Assembly (NCBI RefSeq): GCF_024347375.1
Contig: NZ_AP025470.1
Location: 1,116,001-1,180,000, forward strand
Source of the DNA: Vibrio coralliirubri
GTDB taxonomy: Bacteria; Pseudomonadota; Gammaproteobacteria; Enterobacterales; Vibrionaceae
DNA length: 64,000 bases
Reading direction: 5' to 3'
The notes below the pieces were generated by a model. The model was not told the origin of the DNA. It saw only the letters and a program-made list of their open reading frames with translations, and made no database searches. This document shows positions 9,889-18,969 of the stretch, in pieces (the stretch's first letter is position 1; every line of letters starts with the position of its first letter). Both the position numbers and the translations under genes were made by a program.

Positions 9889-10229
9889 TAATGACTACCT
9901 GTTTATTTTTCTGATCGAAATCAGTTAAGGATGAAAATTAATCTCAAGAATAGTCGAAGCACATAGGCTTGCGTACTAACCTTGGTCAAAAAAACGTTAA
10001 TTTCCGTATAAAGTGAAAGCGCTCTTTATCAAAAAGAGGCTTGTGCATTCCTTGCAGAAGTCTTCTCAAAGTTGCTTAAATTGTAAATAAGGGCAACAAT
10101 GAGATTGAGGTCTGCAAATAATAGCGATATTGTGCAAATATAACAAAAAAATTTGAAAGAATATTATTTTTCGTCAAATTTTTGTGTTTTTAGTTGATGA
10201 TTTCAACTTTTTTTTAATGGGAGACTCAT
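9889..10229. promoter_or_regulatory. Divergent ackA / yfbV promoter region
   Basis: 341 bp without a gene. Reading on the - strand, TTGACC (9984-9989) and TATGTG (9960-9965) with an 18-bp spacer form a plausible ackA promoter. The palindrome CTGATCGAAATCAG at 9911-9924 has the TGAT-N4-ATCA core of FNR sites but would lie downstream of that start. Near yfbV the sequence is very AT-rich, with runs of A and T, and GGGAG is the yfbV ribosome-binding site. All assignments here are by eye. Confidence 0.4.
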
Positions 10230-10682
10230 ATGAGCAATAGAGTTGGTTTAGCTAGTAGTTTAAAAGATGGCCAAAAGTACATGGATCTCTGGCCCGTCCG
10301 AAAAGAGTTAAACGCGATCTTCCCAGAACAGCGCATTATTAAAGCGACCCGTTTTGGCGTGAAAGTGATGCCTGCGATTGCCGCTATCAGTGTTCTTACA
10401 CAAATGGTCTTTAATAATTACCAAGCGATGCCACAGGCTGTGGTTATGGCTTTGTTTGCGATCAGCTTGCCGCTTCAAGGTATGTGGTGGTTGGGCAATC
10501 GCTCAAATACACAACTTCCGCCGGCGCTAGTATCGTGGTACCGCGAACTGCATGAAAAGATCACTGAAACGGGTTTTGCGTTAGAGCCTATGAAGCCGCG
10601 CCCTCGCTATAAAGAATTGGCAATCATTTTAAATCGTGCCTTTCGTCAGTTAGATAAATCCTCAATGGAGCGTTGGTTCTAA
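10230..10682 (+). CDS. yfbV: Inner-membrane protein YfbV (UPF0208)
   Basis: 150 residues with two hydrophobic segments in the middle (about 45-62 and 68-85). The ends resemble E. coli Yfb[10 protein letters not shown] near the N-terminus, a PRPRYKELA motif, and [13 protein letters not shown] at the end. It also sits next to ackA, as in enterobacteria. Its molecular function is not established. GGGAG precedes the ATG. Downstream is a weak hairpin followed by a C/T-rich, G-poor stretch. Confidence 0.88.
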   Translation: MSNRVGLASSLKDGQKYMDLWPVRKELNAIFPEQRIIKATRFGVKVMPAIAAISVLTQMVFNNYQAMPQAVVMALFAISLPLQGMWWLGNRSNTQLPPALVSWYRELHEKITETGFALEPMKPRPRYKELAIILNRAFRQLDKSSMERWF

Positions 10683-10984
10683 AGAATCCCAGCTCTCCCT
10701 CTTGTCTGAGAACAACTATTCATCTTCTATAGCTTGTTCTCAGATTTGCTCCTCTCTTTGTTACCTCGCTTACTTTCCGTTTAGCTTACCTGTCCTTATT
10801 CACTTGGTTTCTTACCTTCCTCCGAAGTCAATATAACCTTTCTCACATAACTCGAGCCTTGTTGTATTTTTGTTAAATATCACTTCAAGTTATCAATGGT
10901 TACTGGTAATAATGTCAATAGTGATTTTGATGTTGTTCTCTTTGAGCGAGTAATGACGGGTAGAGCCTGATTCAGGGAGCGATA
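10683..10984 (+). other. Intergenic region: weak hairpin and pyrimidine-rich tract
   Basis: 302 bp without a gene. An 11-bp inverted repeat (10705-10715 with 10734-10744) is followed by only a short T run. From 10745 to about 10850 the + strand is strikingly rich in C and T and poor in G, the composition expected of a Rho loading site. The last 100 bp must hold the promoter of the next gene, but no convincing boxes were found. Confidence 0.4.
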
Positions 10985-11950
10985 ATGAGTTCTGTAAGAA
11001 AGGTATTGGCAGCGGTTTTAAGCTGCTTGATGTTGTTATGGACTGGCAATGTAATGGCAAACGTTGCCAAAGTGTCGGTTTCACAAGTTGTTGACCATCC
11101 AGATCTGAATGCGACACGTCTAGGGCTTCTTGAAGGATTGAGAGCCAAGGGTTATGAACCCGGTAAGAACTTAGAATTCTCCTATGAAATGGCGAATGGT
11201 AACCCGGCTCAGGCAGCCAAGATTGCCAGAGAGCTCGTCAGTGAAAATCCTCATGTACTTGTTGGTATCGCGACACCGACTTCACAAGCTTTGGTTTCGG
11301 CAACCCGTTCGATACCGATCGTGTTTACCGCGGTAACCGATCCTATCGGCGCTAGGTTGGTCAAACAGCTAGAAAAGCCGGGCCGAAATGTCACGGGGCT
11401 TTCTGATCTCTCTCCAATCATTCAACATGTCTCTTTGATCAAAGAGCTTCTTCCTAAGGCAAGTTCAATCGGTGTGGTTTATAACCCTGCCGAAGCGAAT
11501 GCCGTTGCGTTAGTTGGGTTATTGAGAAAGGCGACCCGAGATTTCGGTTATACGCTTCACACCGAAAAAGCGCTGACCGTTGACGATGTCGAAGCAAAAG
11601 CAGAATCCATTGCTAAGAAGTCTGATGTTATCTATGCCTTGACCGATAACACGGTTGCAAGTGGCATGGAGGGGCTGATAGACGCTGCAAACCAAGCTGG
11701 CACACCAGTGGTTGCAGGAGCAACGTCTTATGTCGGGAAGGGAGCGATTGCTGGTTTAGGTCTAGATTATTATGATGTTGGGGTTCAGACCGCGGATTAT
11801 GTCGCAGCCATTCTGGAAGGACAGAAGCCGGGGAAGTTGAATGTCAAAACTGCGCAGAGTTCTCAACTGGTGGTCAACCTAGATGCTGCACGTGAGCTTG
11901 GCGTGACAGTGCCTCAATCTGTGATTGATCGTGCGGTCATTAGCCGCTGA
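10985..11950 (+). CDS. ABC transporter substrate-binding protein (ABC_sub_bind family), orphan
   Basis: 321 residues with a clear signal peptide (basic start, hydrophobic core to about residue 24, likely cut after VMA). The rest is a two-lobed periplasmic binding protein of the family sometimes annotated as TrpX-like (Pfam ABC_sub_bind). It includes GIATPTSQALVSATRSIPIVFTAV broken up over residues 92-115 and the motif NVTGLSDL. Members are usually encoded next to a permease and an ATPase; here neither is present, since yfbV lies before it and malZ after it. The ligand is unknown. GGGAG precedes the ATG. Confidence 0.85.
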   Translation: MSSVRKVLAAVLSCLMLLWTGNVMANVAKVSVSQVVDHPDLNATRLGLLEGLRAKGYEPGKNLEFSYEMANGNPAQAAKIARELVSENPHVLVGIATPTSQALVSATRSIPIVFTAVTDPIGARLVKQLEKPGRNVTGLSDLSPIIQHVSLIKELLPKASSIGVVYNPAEANAVALVGLLRKATRDFGYTLHTEKALTVDDVEAKAESIAKKSDVIYALTDNTVASGMEGLIDAANQAGTPVVAGATSYVGKGAIAGLGLDYYDVGVQTADYVAAILEGQKPGKLNVKTAQSSQLVVNLDAARELGVTVPQSVIDRAVISR

Positions 11951-12032
11951 TGGCGCAATTCCAAATTTGATATCCCTTTCTCAAATGGGTGACTCAATTG
12001 ATCATTTTGAGAGAAATCGACTTACTGTAAAC

Positions 12033-12062
12033 AAAGTAGATCTACAAAACGTGATCTACTTT
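12033..12062. promoter_or_regulatory. Inverted repeat upstream of malZ
   Basis: A perfect 10-bp inverted repeat (AAAGTAGATC / GATCTACTTT) with a 10-bp spacer lies about 80 bp before malZ. It has no T-tract, so it looks more like an operator than a terminator. The regulator is unknown. Confidence 0.4.
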
Positions 12063-12140
12063 AACGGATGTTATTTTTCTCATTGTGGTCAATGAAATTT
12101 TTCATATCTTAAGCAAATTGAACATTGCTCGAGAACCGCT

Positions 12141-13988
12141 ATGAAACCATTTATCTTTCATGCTCAAACTTCTGACTACTTCCACGAAAAAGATGGTGTA
12201 TTAACCGTAACATTATTGTCTGAACGCAATGACTGGAATAAGGTTCAGTTGAGGCATGAGCCAGATAACGAAGAGTATCTGCTCGATATGACAAAGGTGG
12301 GTACACAAGGTCGGTTGACGCTTTGGCAGGTCTCTTTTCCTGTTAATACAGACAGAAGTGTTACTCACTATGCGTTCAAGCTTGTCGATTCAAAGGGGCA
12401 ATACTGGCTGGATGCGAAAGGCGTTCACAGCCGTGTTTCGAGTCGCGAATTTCACTTTAAATTTAATAGCCAACATCAGCCACCAGAGTGGGTGTCAGAG
12501 CAAGTCTTCTATCAAATCTTCCCTGAACGTTTTTGTAACGGAAACCCGAGCATTAGTGTCAAAGCTGGGGAATATCGCCTAAAAGAAAACACCTTAGATG
12601 TTGTGGTGAAAGAGTGGGGCGACTCTGTAGAAGGACACAATGGAACGGGGGCTGCGGAGTTCTTCGGTGGTGACCTCGCAGGCATTCATAACAAGTTAGA
12701 TTATCTACAAGATCTAGGCATCACCGCGCTGTATCTCAATCCAATTTTTCAGTCGCCTAGTAATCATAAATACGACACAACCGATTACTACAACATCGAC
12801 TCGCACTTTGGAACCAATGACGAGTTCGCTGCACTTTCAAGTGACATCCACAAGCGTGATATGAGAGTCGTTCTGGATGCTGTGTTTAATCACACCTCTG
12901 TCGAGCATCCTTGGTTTGATAAGCTGAAAGTGACAGGCTCGGGTGCTTATGACCACCCAGGCTCGGCATTTCACGACTACTACTTTTTTGATCCTAACAA
13001 CCCTCAACAATATGTCGGTTGGAAAGGGATCAGTTCGCTTCCAGTCTTAAACTTTTCTAACGCTTCTGTACGAGATTACATATATGAGTCGCAAGACTCT
13101 GTGATAAAGCATTGGTTGAAACCACCTTATAATGTCGATGGTTGGCGCTTTGATGTGATTCACATGTTAGGGGAGGGTGAGGGAGCGTATAACAATGCGC
13201 ATTATGTAGAGGCGTTTCGGAATTCAGCAAAAGCAGAGAACCCTGAGGCCTACATCTTGGGAGAGCATTTCTTTGAGGCCACATCATGGCTACAGGGCGC
13301 ACAAGAAGATGGGTCGATGAACTATTATGGTTTCGCTCACCCAGTTCGTGCGTTATTGGCGAAACAAGACATCGCGTACGAGCCGATTGACATTGATATG
13401 TTCGCTTTCTCTGATTGGTTAGCTGAAGCGAGAGCTAAGGTTCCTTGGTTGAACCAATTATCGCAGCTAAATCAATTGGACAGCCATGATACGGCTCGCT
13501 TACTGACGCTGTTAGGGGGCGACCAAGCTAAGCATAAGCTGGCTCTGACGTTGCTGTTTACCTATGTTGGAACTCCGTGTTTATACTACGGAACAGAAGT
13601 CGGTTTAGAAGGGGGGCAAGACCCAGATAACCGCAGGTGCTTCCCATGGGGAGATGAAGAGTCTTCGTCTTGGTTCCCATTCCATCAAGCGTTGATAAAA
13701 CTAAGAACAGAACGTCGCAGCTTACAAAGTGGTGCGTACCTCGAGTTGTATTGTGACGCTGAGACATTAGTGTTTGCCCGTAGTCTCAAGGGTGAAAAAA
13801 CACTGGTTGTGCTCAACCTATCCCAAGACGAAAAGGCGTTGTCTTTGCCTGTGTGGATGCTTGGACATGAGCAAGGAGAGCTGGTTAATTTGCAAGGCAA
13901 GGAGAAGAGCGTGCCGATTGCTAACGGTGCCATTGACATTCTTGTTCCAGCGATGCAAGCGAAGATTTTTGATGTGGTAAATCGTTGA
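12141..13988 (+). CDS. malZ: Maltodextrin glucosidase
   Basis: 615 residues (E. coli MalZ is about 604). It is a GH13 enzyme with an N-terminal beta domain (about 1-115) before the barrel. VFYQIFPERF begins the barrel and VLDAVFNHT is conserved region I. Region II, GWRFDV, holds the nucleophile Asp338; the acid/base is Glu375 (GEHFF); region IV, NQLDSHDTAR, holds Asp450. MalZ removes glucose from the reducing end of maltodextrins in the cytoplasm. No maltose transporter is adjacent, so it is expressed as a single gene. A neopullulanase or cyclomaltodextrinase is the main alternative, but similarity runs along the whole MalZ sequence. Confidence 0.9.
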   Translation: MKPFIFHAQTSDYFHEKDGVLTVTLLSERNDWNKVQLRHEPDNEEYLLDMTKVGTQGRLTLWQVSFPVNTDRSVTHYAFKLVDSKGQYWLDAKGVHSRVSSREFHFKFNSQHQPPEWVSEQVFYQIFPERFCNGNPSISVKAGEYRLKENTLDVVVKEWGDSVEGHNGTGAAEFFGGDLAGIHNKLDYLQDLGITALYLNPIFQSPSNHKYDTTDYYNIDSHFGTNDEFAALSSDIHKRDMRVVLDAVFNHTSVEHPWFDKLKVTGSGAYDHPGSAFHDYYFFDPNNPQQYVGWKGISSLPVLNFSNASVRDYIYESQDSVIKHWLKPPYNVDGWRFDVIHMLGEGEGAYNNAHYVEAFRNSAKAENPEAYILGEHFFEATSWLQGAQEDGSMNYYGFAHPVRALLAKQDIAYEPIDIDMFAFSDWLAEARAKVPWLNQLSQLNQLDSHDTARLLTLLGGDQAKHKLALTLLFTYVGTPCLYYGTEVGLEGGQDPDNRRCFPWGDEESSSWFPFHQALIKLRTERRSLQSGAYLELYCDAETLVFARSLKGEKTLVVLNLSQDEKALSLPVWMLGHEQGELVNLQGKEKSVPIANGAIDILVPAMQAKIFDVVNR

Positions 13989-14015
13989 ATTTTAAAATGA
14001 CTTAAACAATCTCAT

Positions 14016-14046
14016 CTAACTCTGCTTCATGCAGGGTTAGTTTTAT
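14016..14046 (+). terminator. Terminator of malZ
   Basis: A 10-bp stem (14016-14025 with 14031-14040, one G-U pair), with loop TTCAT, is followed by TTTTAT. Confidence 0.75.
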
Positions 14047-14179
14047 AAAAGGAATTGTCTGTTCAATACTTAGGCTCGATTCATATCAATTTACACTCTT
14101 TTACCTCGAGGAAAATGGCAATTAATGTAATAATATTAATGGGGTAAATGAAAATAGCTGAACGCTAAGAGCACATTAT

Positions 14180-15646
14180 ATGAAAGTAAATAGGCACTTT
14201 AGCCTAACCTTTGTCTTCGGGTTTCCCGCTGTGATCGCCGCAATGTTACTTGGCCTAATAGGAAAGAATCATTTTGATTTGGTGAAGAAAGACATCAGCA
14301 GCGAATTCCAACGTATTGAAGAGGTGTTCAAACGAACCACAAAGGTGGTGACAGCCCTAGACTACAGTTTCTCCAACTATTACAAATCAGGAAACCCTCT
14401 CTTTCTTGATCACAACAAACAAGTTGTGGATGGCCTTTGCCAAATTTGGCCGATCGACGTGTTACTTCTCGCTGATGGTAAAACCTCAGACATCCCTTCT
14501 GTCGATATCGACTATATGTTGGTCGGTGAAGAGTCCCTTTGTTCCGAAACCAGTGACAGCTACAAAAGTGCGTCTAAGAAGATTGCTCTTGCGCCAATTC
14601 TTTCATTCTTATCCCAACTCGATGAGTTCCATAACGGTGTGCACTTTATTGATACGCGTGGTTATGTGATCTCGTCGCCTGAAGGGTTTGCTAAGAAGCT
14701 GAGCAAGGAATTACTTTCAACCATAAAAAGTCGTCCCTATTGGCAAAAAACGGCCAACAATCCAGAACAGTTAACACTAACAGGCCCTGCTTATCGATTT
14801 GAGTCTCTAGACCGAATGATCAGTATGACGATCCCAGTGTTCCACCAAGGTGTGCATCAAGGGATGCTTTCGGTTGATATTGATGCTGACAAGCTGCTTG
14901 CAAACTCGAATGAGCATCTTGCAGGTCGGATCGATATCATTGATACCACTTTAGCGACCCCGGTAGATTCTGCGGCTTTTTATCACGAGATCAAACTGGA
15001 TGGTGTCGCGTCTCACCATGCGATGTATTACGAGTTAGACATCACAAAAGAGGTTGAGCACTTTTTCGTCTACGAGAAAGACAGCCTTATTGTTGCCATC
15101 ATTGTGTATCTGTTCTCAGTAACCATCTTCTTCTACGTCAATTCCAATATTGAACGTGGTTACTTCAAAGATCTCGCAGCCAAAGACCCTATGACAGGGT
15201 TATTGAATCGTCGTGGCTTAGAAGCGTTCTGGCGCAGCGTAGAGCACGATCAACTGTTTGCCTTAACCGTCTTCGATATCGATGATTTTAAGTCAATTAA
15301 CGACACCTACGGCCACGATAAGGGTGACGATGTGATTCGTTATATGTCGCGTCAGATCAGCAACAGTATTCGAAGCAGTGACGTTGCAGCACGGTTTGGC
15401 GGTGAAGAGTTTGTCGTTTATATGAAAGGCGAAGATCGTGAAACGTTGATGAGAACATTAGAGCGAGTGAAGAATGCGATTTGTTCCACTTCAGCCGACA
15501 TTATTCCAAATGGATTTACGGTATCTGGCGGTGTCTGCATTGTTGAAACTGAGCAAAGTAAACTTAACTTCGATGAGATATTTAAATACGCCGATGAAAA
15601 GCTGTACGTGGCTAAGACGACGGGTAAAGACCGTCTTGAATTTTAG
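14180..15646 (+). CDS. Membrane diguanylate cyclase (sensor-GGDEF)
   Basis: 488 residues. There is an N-terminal membrane span (about 10-28), a periplasmic sensor-like region of about 275 residues, a second span (about 305-325) and a C-terminal GGDEF domain. The active-site motif is intact as GGEEF (407-411). The product-inhibition I-site RSSD (398-401) lies exactly five residues before it. FDIDDFKSINDTYGHDKGD is the metal/GTP-binding segment. It should therefore make cyclic di-GMP in response to a periplasmic signal. The ligand is unknown, and no phosphodiesterase is adjacent. The gene is monocistronic between malZ and the convergent dusC. Confidence 0.93.
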   Translation: MKVNRHFSLTFVFGFPAVIAAMLLGLIGKNHFDLVKKDISSEFQRIEEVFKRTTKVVTALDYSFSNYYKSGNPLFLDHNKQVVDGLCQIWPIDVLLLADGKTSDIPSVDIDYMLVGEESLCSETSDSYKSASKKIALAPILSFLSQLDEFHNGVHFIDTRGYVISSPEGFAKKLSKELLSTIKSRPYWQKTANNPEQLTLTGPAYRFESLDRMISMTIPVFHQGVHQGMLSVDIDADKLLANSNEHLAGRIDIIDTTLATPVDSAAFYHEIKLDGVASHHAMYYELDITKEVEHFFVYEKDSLIVAIIVYLFSVTIFFYVNSNIERGYFKDLAAKDPMTGLLNRRGLEAFWRSVEHDQLFALTVFDIDDFKSINDTYGHDKGDDVIRYMSRQISNSIRSSDVAARFGGEEFVVYMKGEDRETLMRTLERVKNAICSTSADIIPNGFTVSGGVCIVETEQSKLNFDEIFKYADEKLYVAKTTGKDRLEF

Positions 15647-15772
15647 CTACGTTGTTGAATCGATGCTTTGTATGAAAATGAAAGAGGGAAGAGCCAACGT
15701 GTCTACCAAGCGAAGCTTATTTGCGCCGGTAAACACGTTTGTAGCGTTGGGTATTTAACCCTAAACATAATC

Positions 15773-16729
15773 TTAAACAGGTTGGCGGCGTTCTTCTTGA
15801 TAACGCTGAAGGCGTTCTACAATCGGCGGGGCCTTTTTGAAAGTACGAATTTCTTTAAATAGTTCGTTCGCTTCAGGGTAGCCTTTACTTAGATAAACAA
15901 ACCACTGCTTCACTCTATTGGGGTAGTACATGCCTTTGTCCCCTTTAATTTGAAACTCTGAATAGCGCAGCAAAAGTTCAATGACTTTATCCCACGGCAT
16001 TTTCTGGTGGTTGTGCTTAACGACGTTACCAAGGTTTGGAATATTGAAAGCACCACGGCAGACCATCAATGAATCGACGCCTGTTGCTTCTATGCAATCT
16101 TGACCATCTTGATAGTTCCAGATTTCCCCATTAGCAATCAACGGTAGAGACGTTTTTTCTCTTATTTGATTGATGAAATCCCATTTGATTTCGCTGGCTT
16201 TATAGCCGCCAACTTTGGTTCTTGCATGCACGGTGAGTTCGTCAGCTTTGGCTTGTTGGATGGCATCGACGATTTCAAAGCACTCTTCCGGATGCTCCCA
16301 ACCTAATCGAATCTTTGCAGATACCGGAATGTGTGCAGGTACTGCTTCTCGACAGGCATTCACCACTTGATAGATGAGCTCTGGTTCTTTTAGCAGTGAG
16401 GCACCACCATTACTTTTGTTGACCGCCTTTGCTGGGCAACCAAAATTAAGGTCAATCCCTTTAGCGCCTAAGCTAGCAGCTTGAAAAGCATTCTCGGCCA
16501 TCCAATTTGGGTGTTGACCTAAAAGCTGGAGATGGATTGGCACACCAGCCATGGTCTGAGAGCCTTGATGTAGCTCAGGGCAAATACGGTGGAACACATG
16601 CGGGGGAAGAAGTTGATCCACGACGCGCACAAACTCTGTCACACAGAGATCGTAATCATTAATCTCTGTGAGAATTTCACGCATTAGGTGGTCTAGAACG
16701 CCCTCCATAGGGCCAAGTATTACGCGCAT
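15773..16729 (-). CDS. dusC: tRNA-dihydrouridine(16) synthase DusC
   Basis: 318 residues. It is an FMN-dependent TIM-barrel Dus enzyme. The DusC-type start MRVILGPMEGVLDHLMRE and the catalytic cysteine in NFGCPAKAVNKSNGGA (Cys98) are visible, as is the FMN phosphate motif VCRGAFNIPNL. It reduces uridine 16 in the tRNA D-loop. DusC, rather than DusA or DusB, is favoured by the N-terminus and the C-terminal WFVYLSKGYPEANELF segment. It has the same orientation as the pseudopilin gene upstream, 71 bp away. Confidence 0.93.
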   Translation of the reverse strand: MRVILGPMEGVLDHLMREILTEINDYDLCVTEFVRVVDQLLPPHVFHRICPELHQGSQTMAGVPIHLQLLGQHPNWMAENAFQAASLGAKGIDLNFGCPAKAVNKSNGGASLLKEPELIYQVVNACREAVPAHIPVSAKIRLGWEHPEECFEIVDAIQQAKADELTVHARTKVGGYKASEIKWDFINQIREKTSLPLIANGEIWNYQDGQDCIEATGVDSLMVCRGAFNIPNLGNVVKHNHQKMPWDKVIELLLRYSEFQIKGDKGMYYPNRVKQWFVYLSKGYPEANELFKEIRTFKKAPPIVERLQRYQEERRQPV

Positions 16730-16800
16730 GCTGCTTTACCGAAACTGAGTGAACCGAAAAATTCGAGGCGTGATTGTACGGCGTGTTAGCTAGATTGTCA

Positions 16801-17355
16801 CTAAGGAGCGGTGTTTGCCATTTCTCGAGCTACTCTTACTTCTCCGCTAATTGGTGAATAATAGAGAATGGGTAAACGCTCAGAACTGGTAAAGCTTGGA
16901 GTGTAGTAGTAATAGCACTCAGGTGTTCCAGTGTACCAACTAACAATGGCTTCGTCGGAAGGTAAAACAAAGCCAGTATCGTATTGAGAACGAGCGACCA
17001 AATCAGAATCAATCAAAGAGTTCCAAAGTGCCACACATTGCTCACCGCTAACTTTTGGAGTCTCTGTTGGTGGAGTGTCAAGAACTGAGATTGGAAAACC
17101 AGTCAGTGAGGGGTACACGTCTCCTTCGCCGTAATTCACCACTTGATCGAAGTCGGGTTCTCCATCGACAAGCCATTGAGAATGGTACATATCAATGCTG
17201 TTTCTGAACGCAGCAAATGCGCCTTGTGCTAATGCTTCATGAGCATCCCTTTGAACACCAAGAAAACGAGGCGCAGCGGTTACCGCTAATACACCCAGAA
17301 TAACGACCACCACAATAAGCTCGAGTAATGTAAAACCTTGGGATTTTGATTTCAT
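16801..17355 (-). CDS. Type IV pilin-like protein (pseudopilin / MSHA-type)
   Basis: 184 residues. A short basic leader ends in QG, followed by FTLLELIVVVVILGVLAV. This is a class III signal cut by prepilin peptidase before Phe8, with the conserved Glu five residues into the mature chain. The body is a soluble pilin-like domain with cysteines at about 103 and 145 that could pair. It looks like the MshB/MshA-type minor pilins of Vibrio, but no assembly genes are nearby. It is probably an orphan minor pilin that uses machinery encoded elsewhere. The exact role is unknown. Confidence 0.85.
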   Translation of the reverse strand: MKSKSQGFTLLELIVVVVILGVLAVTAAPRFLGVQRDAHEALAQGAFAAFRNSIDMYHSQWLVDGEPDFDQVVNYGEGDVYPSLTGFPISVLDTPPTETPKVSGEQCVALWNSLIDSDLVARSQYDTGFVLPSDEAIVSWYTGTPECYYYYTPSFTSSERLPILYYSPISGEVRVAREMANTAP

Positions 17356-17565
17356 GATGAATGCGCCTATATGTAACTGAATGTTTAAGTCAGCGTTTTA
17401 CACCCAAGGTTATGATTATCAAAGCGAAATAAGTTAAATTTCGATAATATTTGAATAGCAATGGTTTGCGTAAGGTAATTGGTGAGGAAATAGAGAAAAG
17501 TGCTTGGCGACATCTTGGGGAGGATGGCGTTATAATATCGAAAATGCCCAATATCCAGAGCTTTC

Positions 17566-18186
17566 ATGACATATCAATTATTAAGCCTACCAGAATCTAT
17601 TTCAGACATTACACCGCAGTTTATGGAAGGTGCAATCCTTGCCTCTAACTTGGCTACCAAGCCACTTGATCCAGAAGAGTGGCTAGCTATCGTTGCGCCT
17701 GAAGCGGGTAAAGAGCTGGTAACAACGGTGACAGAACAGATTAACCGCCAGCACAATCTGATTCAGCGTAATGAATACCTACTGACAGACGTATTGGCTG
17801 AAGGTGATTTTAACGAGCAGTTCGCCGATTTTTCTGAAGGCTTCATGATGGTTTGGCCAACAGTCGAAGAGCAATGGCAGAGCGTGACAGTCGCGGATGG
17901 AACTCTACGCATGTTGCAAGCGCTCCTAACAACCTTGATGCTTGCGATTGATGAAGAGCAAACTCAACAACAAATGATCGCTGCAGGGCTTACTAACCCA
18001 CCATCGCTTGCCGATTTAGTGGGTCAAGTCGATCTGATGATCTCAGAAGTGGCAATGGCGGCTGATGAGGCGATGCTAGGTAATAAATCGCAGAGCGTGA
18101 ACCCGTTTAAAGATATTGGTCGAAACGACCTTTGCCCTTGTGAAAGCGGCAAGAAGTTTAAACAATGCTGCGGTAAAAACAGCTAG
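17566..18186 (+). CDS. YecA/UPF0149 family protein with C-terminal SEC-C motif
   Basis: 206 residues. The acidic helical UPF0149 (YgfB/YecA) domain covers about 1-165. It is followed by a zinc-binding SEC-C motif, [14 protein letters not shown] (residues about 190-203), like that at the end of SecA. E. coli YecA has the same architecture and is reported to bind SecA or ribosomes; whether this protein does so is inference. It is divergent from the pilin gene and convergent with dsbB, with a bidirectional terminator after it. Confidence 0.85.
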   Translation: MTYQLLSLPESISDITPQFMEGAILASNLATKPLDPEEWLAIVAPEAGKELVTTVTEQINRQHNLIQRNEYLLTDVLAEGDFNEQFADFSEGFMMVWPTVEEQWQSVTVADGTLRMLQALLTTLMLAIDEEQTQQQMIAAGLTNPPSLADLVGQVDLMISEVAMAADEAMLGNKSQSVNPFKDIGRNDLCPCESGKKFKQCCGKNS

Positions 18187-18257
18187 TCACGGCTTGTTGA
18201 ACAACTTAGCTTGAGTGAGTAACAGACTTTCTTTAAGTGATAAAAAGTTTAAGCAAT

Positions 18258-18287
18258 AAAAAAGTCGACCTTAGGGTCGACTTTTTC
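18258..18287. terminator. Bidirectional terminator between the YecA-like gene and dsbB
   Basis: A 12-bp stem (18259-18270 with 18274-18286) has loop TTA, an A-tract on the left and a T-tract on the right. It serves both convergent genes. Confidence 0.92.
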
Positions 18288-18312
18288 GTTTCTGAACATG
18301 ATGAGCTAATTG

Positions 18313-18837
18313 TTAGTCATTCTTTGATTTAACGAATTGAGAAATCACTACAAAACCGAAAGCAACTAAGTTGCCCGCGAATATAATCACCAGCCACTGT
18401 GGCATCGAGAGTTCTAAGAATTGCCACACAACCTTGCTGCAGTCACCGTAAGCCTCAAACATCCACGGAGCCCATTGGTTTAAAGGCGCCCAGCTTGGGA
18501 AGGTTACGAACAGGTCACAAGTAGCAAAAGGAGACGGATTAAACTGGTAGTCGACGTGTTCTAAAGCCAGCGTCAAACCTTTATATGCGCCAAATCCCCA
18601 GCCAGCAAGGCCTAACCAACGTGATATTGGGTTATGAGGGGCAATAGCACCAATGATTGCAGCAACACCGATAGCAAGCATAGCAACGCGCTCATAGATG
18701 CACATTACGCAAGGGCCAAGCATCATCACGTGTTGAAAGAAGAGAGCGCATGCCTCAAAAAAGACAATAAAAGCCAGCAGTAAAAGCCAAGATAAACGTC
18801 CCTTAGAGAAGTCTTTAAGCATTGCAAAAAAGTTCAC
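18313..18837 (-). CDS. dsbB: Disulfide bond formation protein DsbB
   Basis: 174 residues with four membrane spans. Both redox pairs are present: Cys43-Cys46 in GPCVMCIYER and Cys107/Cys133 in the second periplasmic loop (PFATCDLF and YGDCSK). DsbB reoxidises DsbA and passes the electrons to quinone in the inner membrane. The start shown is GTG at 18837. An ATG at 18822 (MLKDFSKGR) is also possible, and neither has a strong ribosome-binding site. It is next to nhaB but separated from it by a terminator. Confidence 0.95.
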   Translation of the reverse strand: MNFFAMLKDFSKGRLSWLLLLAFIVFFEACALFFQHVMMLGPCVMCIYERVAMLAIGVAAIIGAIAPHNPISRWLGLAGWGFGAYKGLTLALEHVDYQFNPSPFATCDLFVTFPSWAPLNQWAPWMFEAYGDCSKVVWQFLELSMPQWLVIIFAGNLVAFGFVVISQFVKSKND

Positions 18838-18857
18838 GAATTTAATCCCGTCTATAA

Positions 18858-18917
18858 AATGAAAAAGCCCTGATTACTCAGAGCTTTTTATCTTGGATAA
18901 GTTTCCTAATCAACTAA
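18858..18917 (-). terminator. Terminator region of nhaB
   Basis: An 8-bp stem with one G-U pair (18866-18873 with 18878-18885) is flanked by A and T runs and can act in either direction. A second, AT-rich 8-bp inverted repeat (CTAATCAA / TTGATTAG, about 18907-18931) lies closer to nhaB. Confidence 0.6.
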
Positions 18918-18969
18918 TATTTTTGATTAGTTAGTTATACTTAATGTGGTTTGCGACACAGTGTTTAGC

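Noticed and set aside
17385..17567. A 60-codon ORF on the - strand in the pilin/YecA intergenic region
   Set aside because: It crosses the promoter region and the start of the YecA-like gene, has no ribosome-binding site, and its composition reflects AT-rich non-coding DNA.
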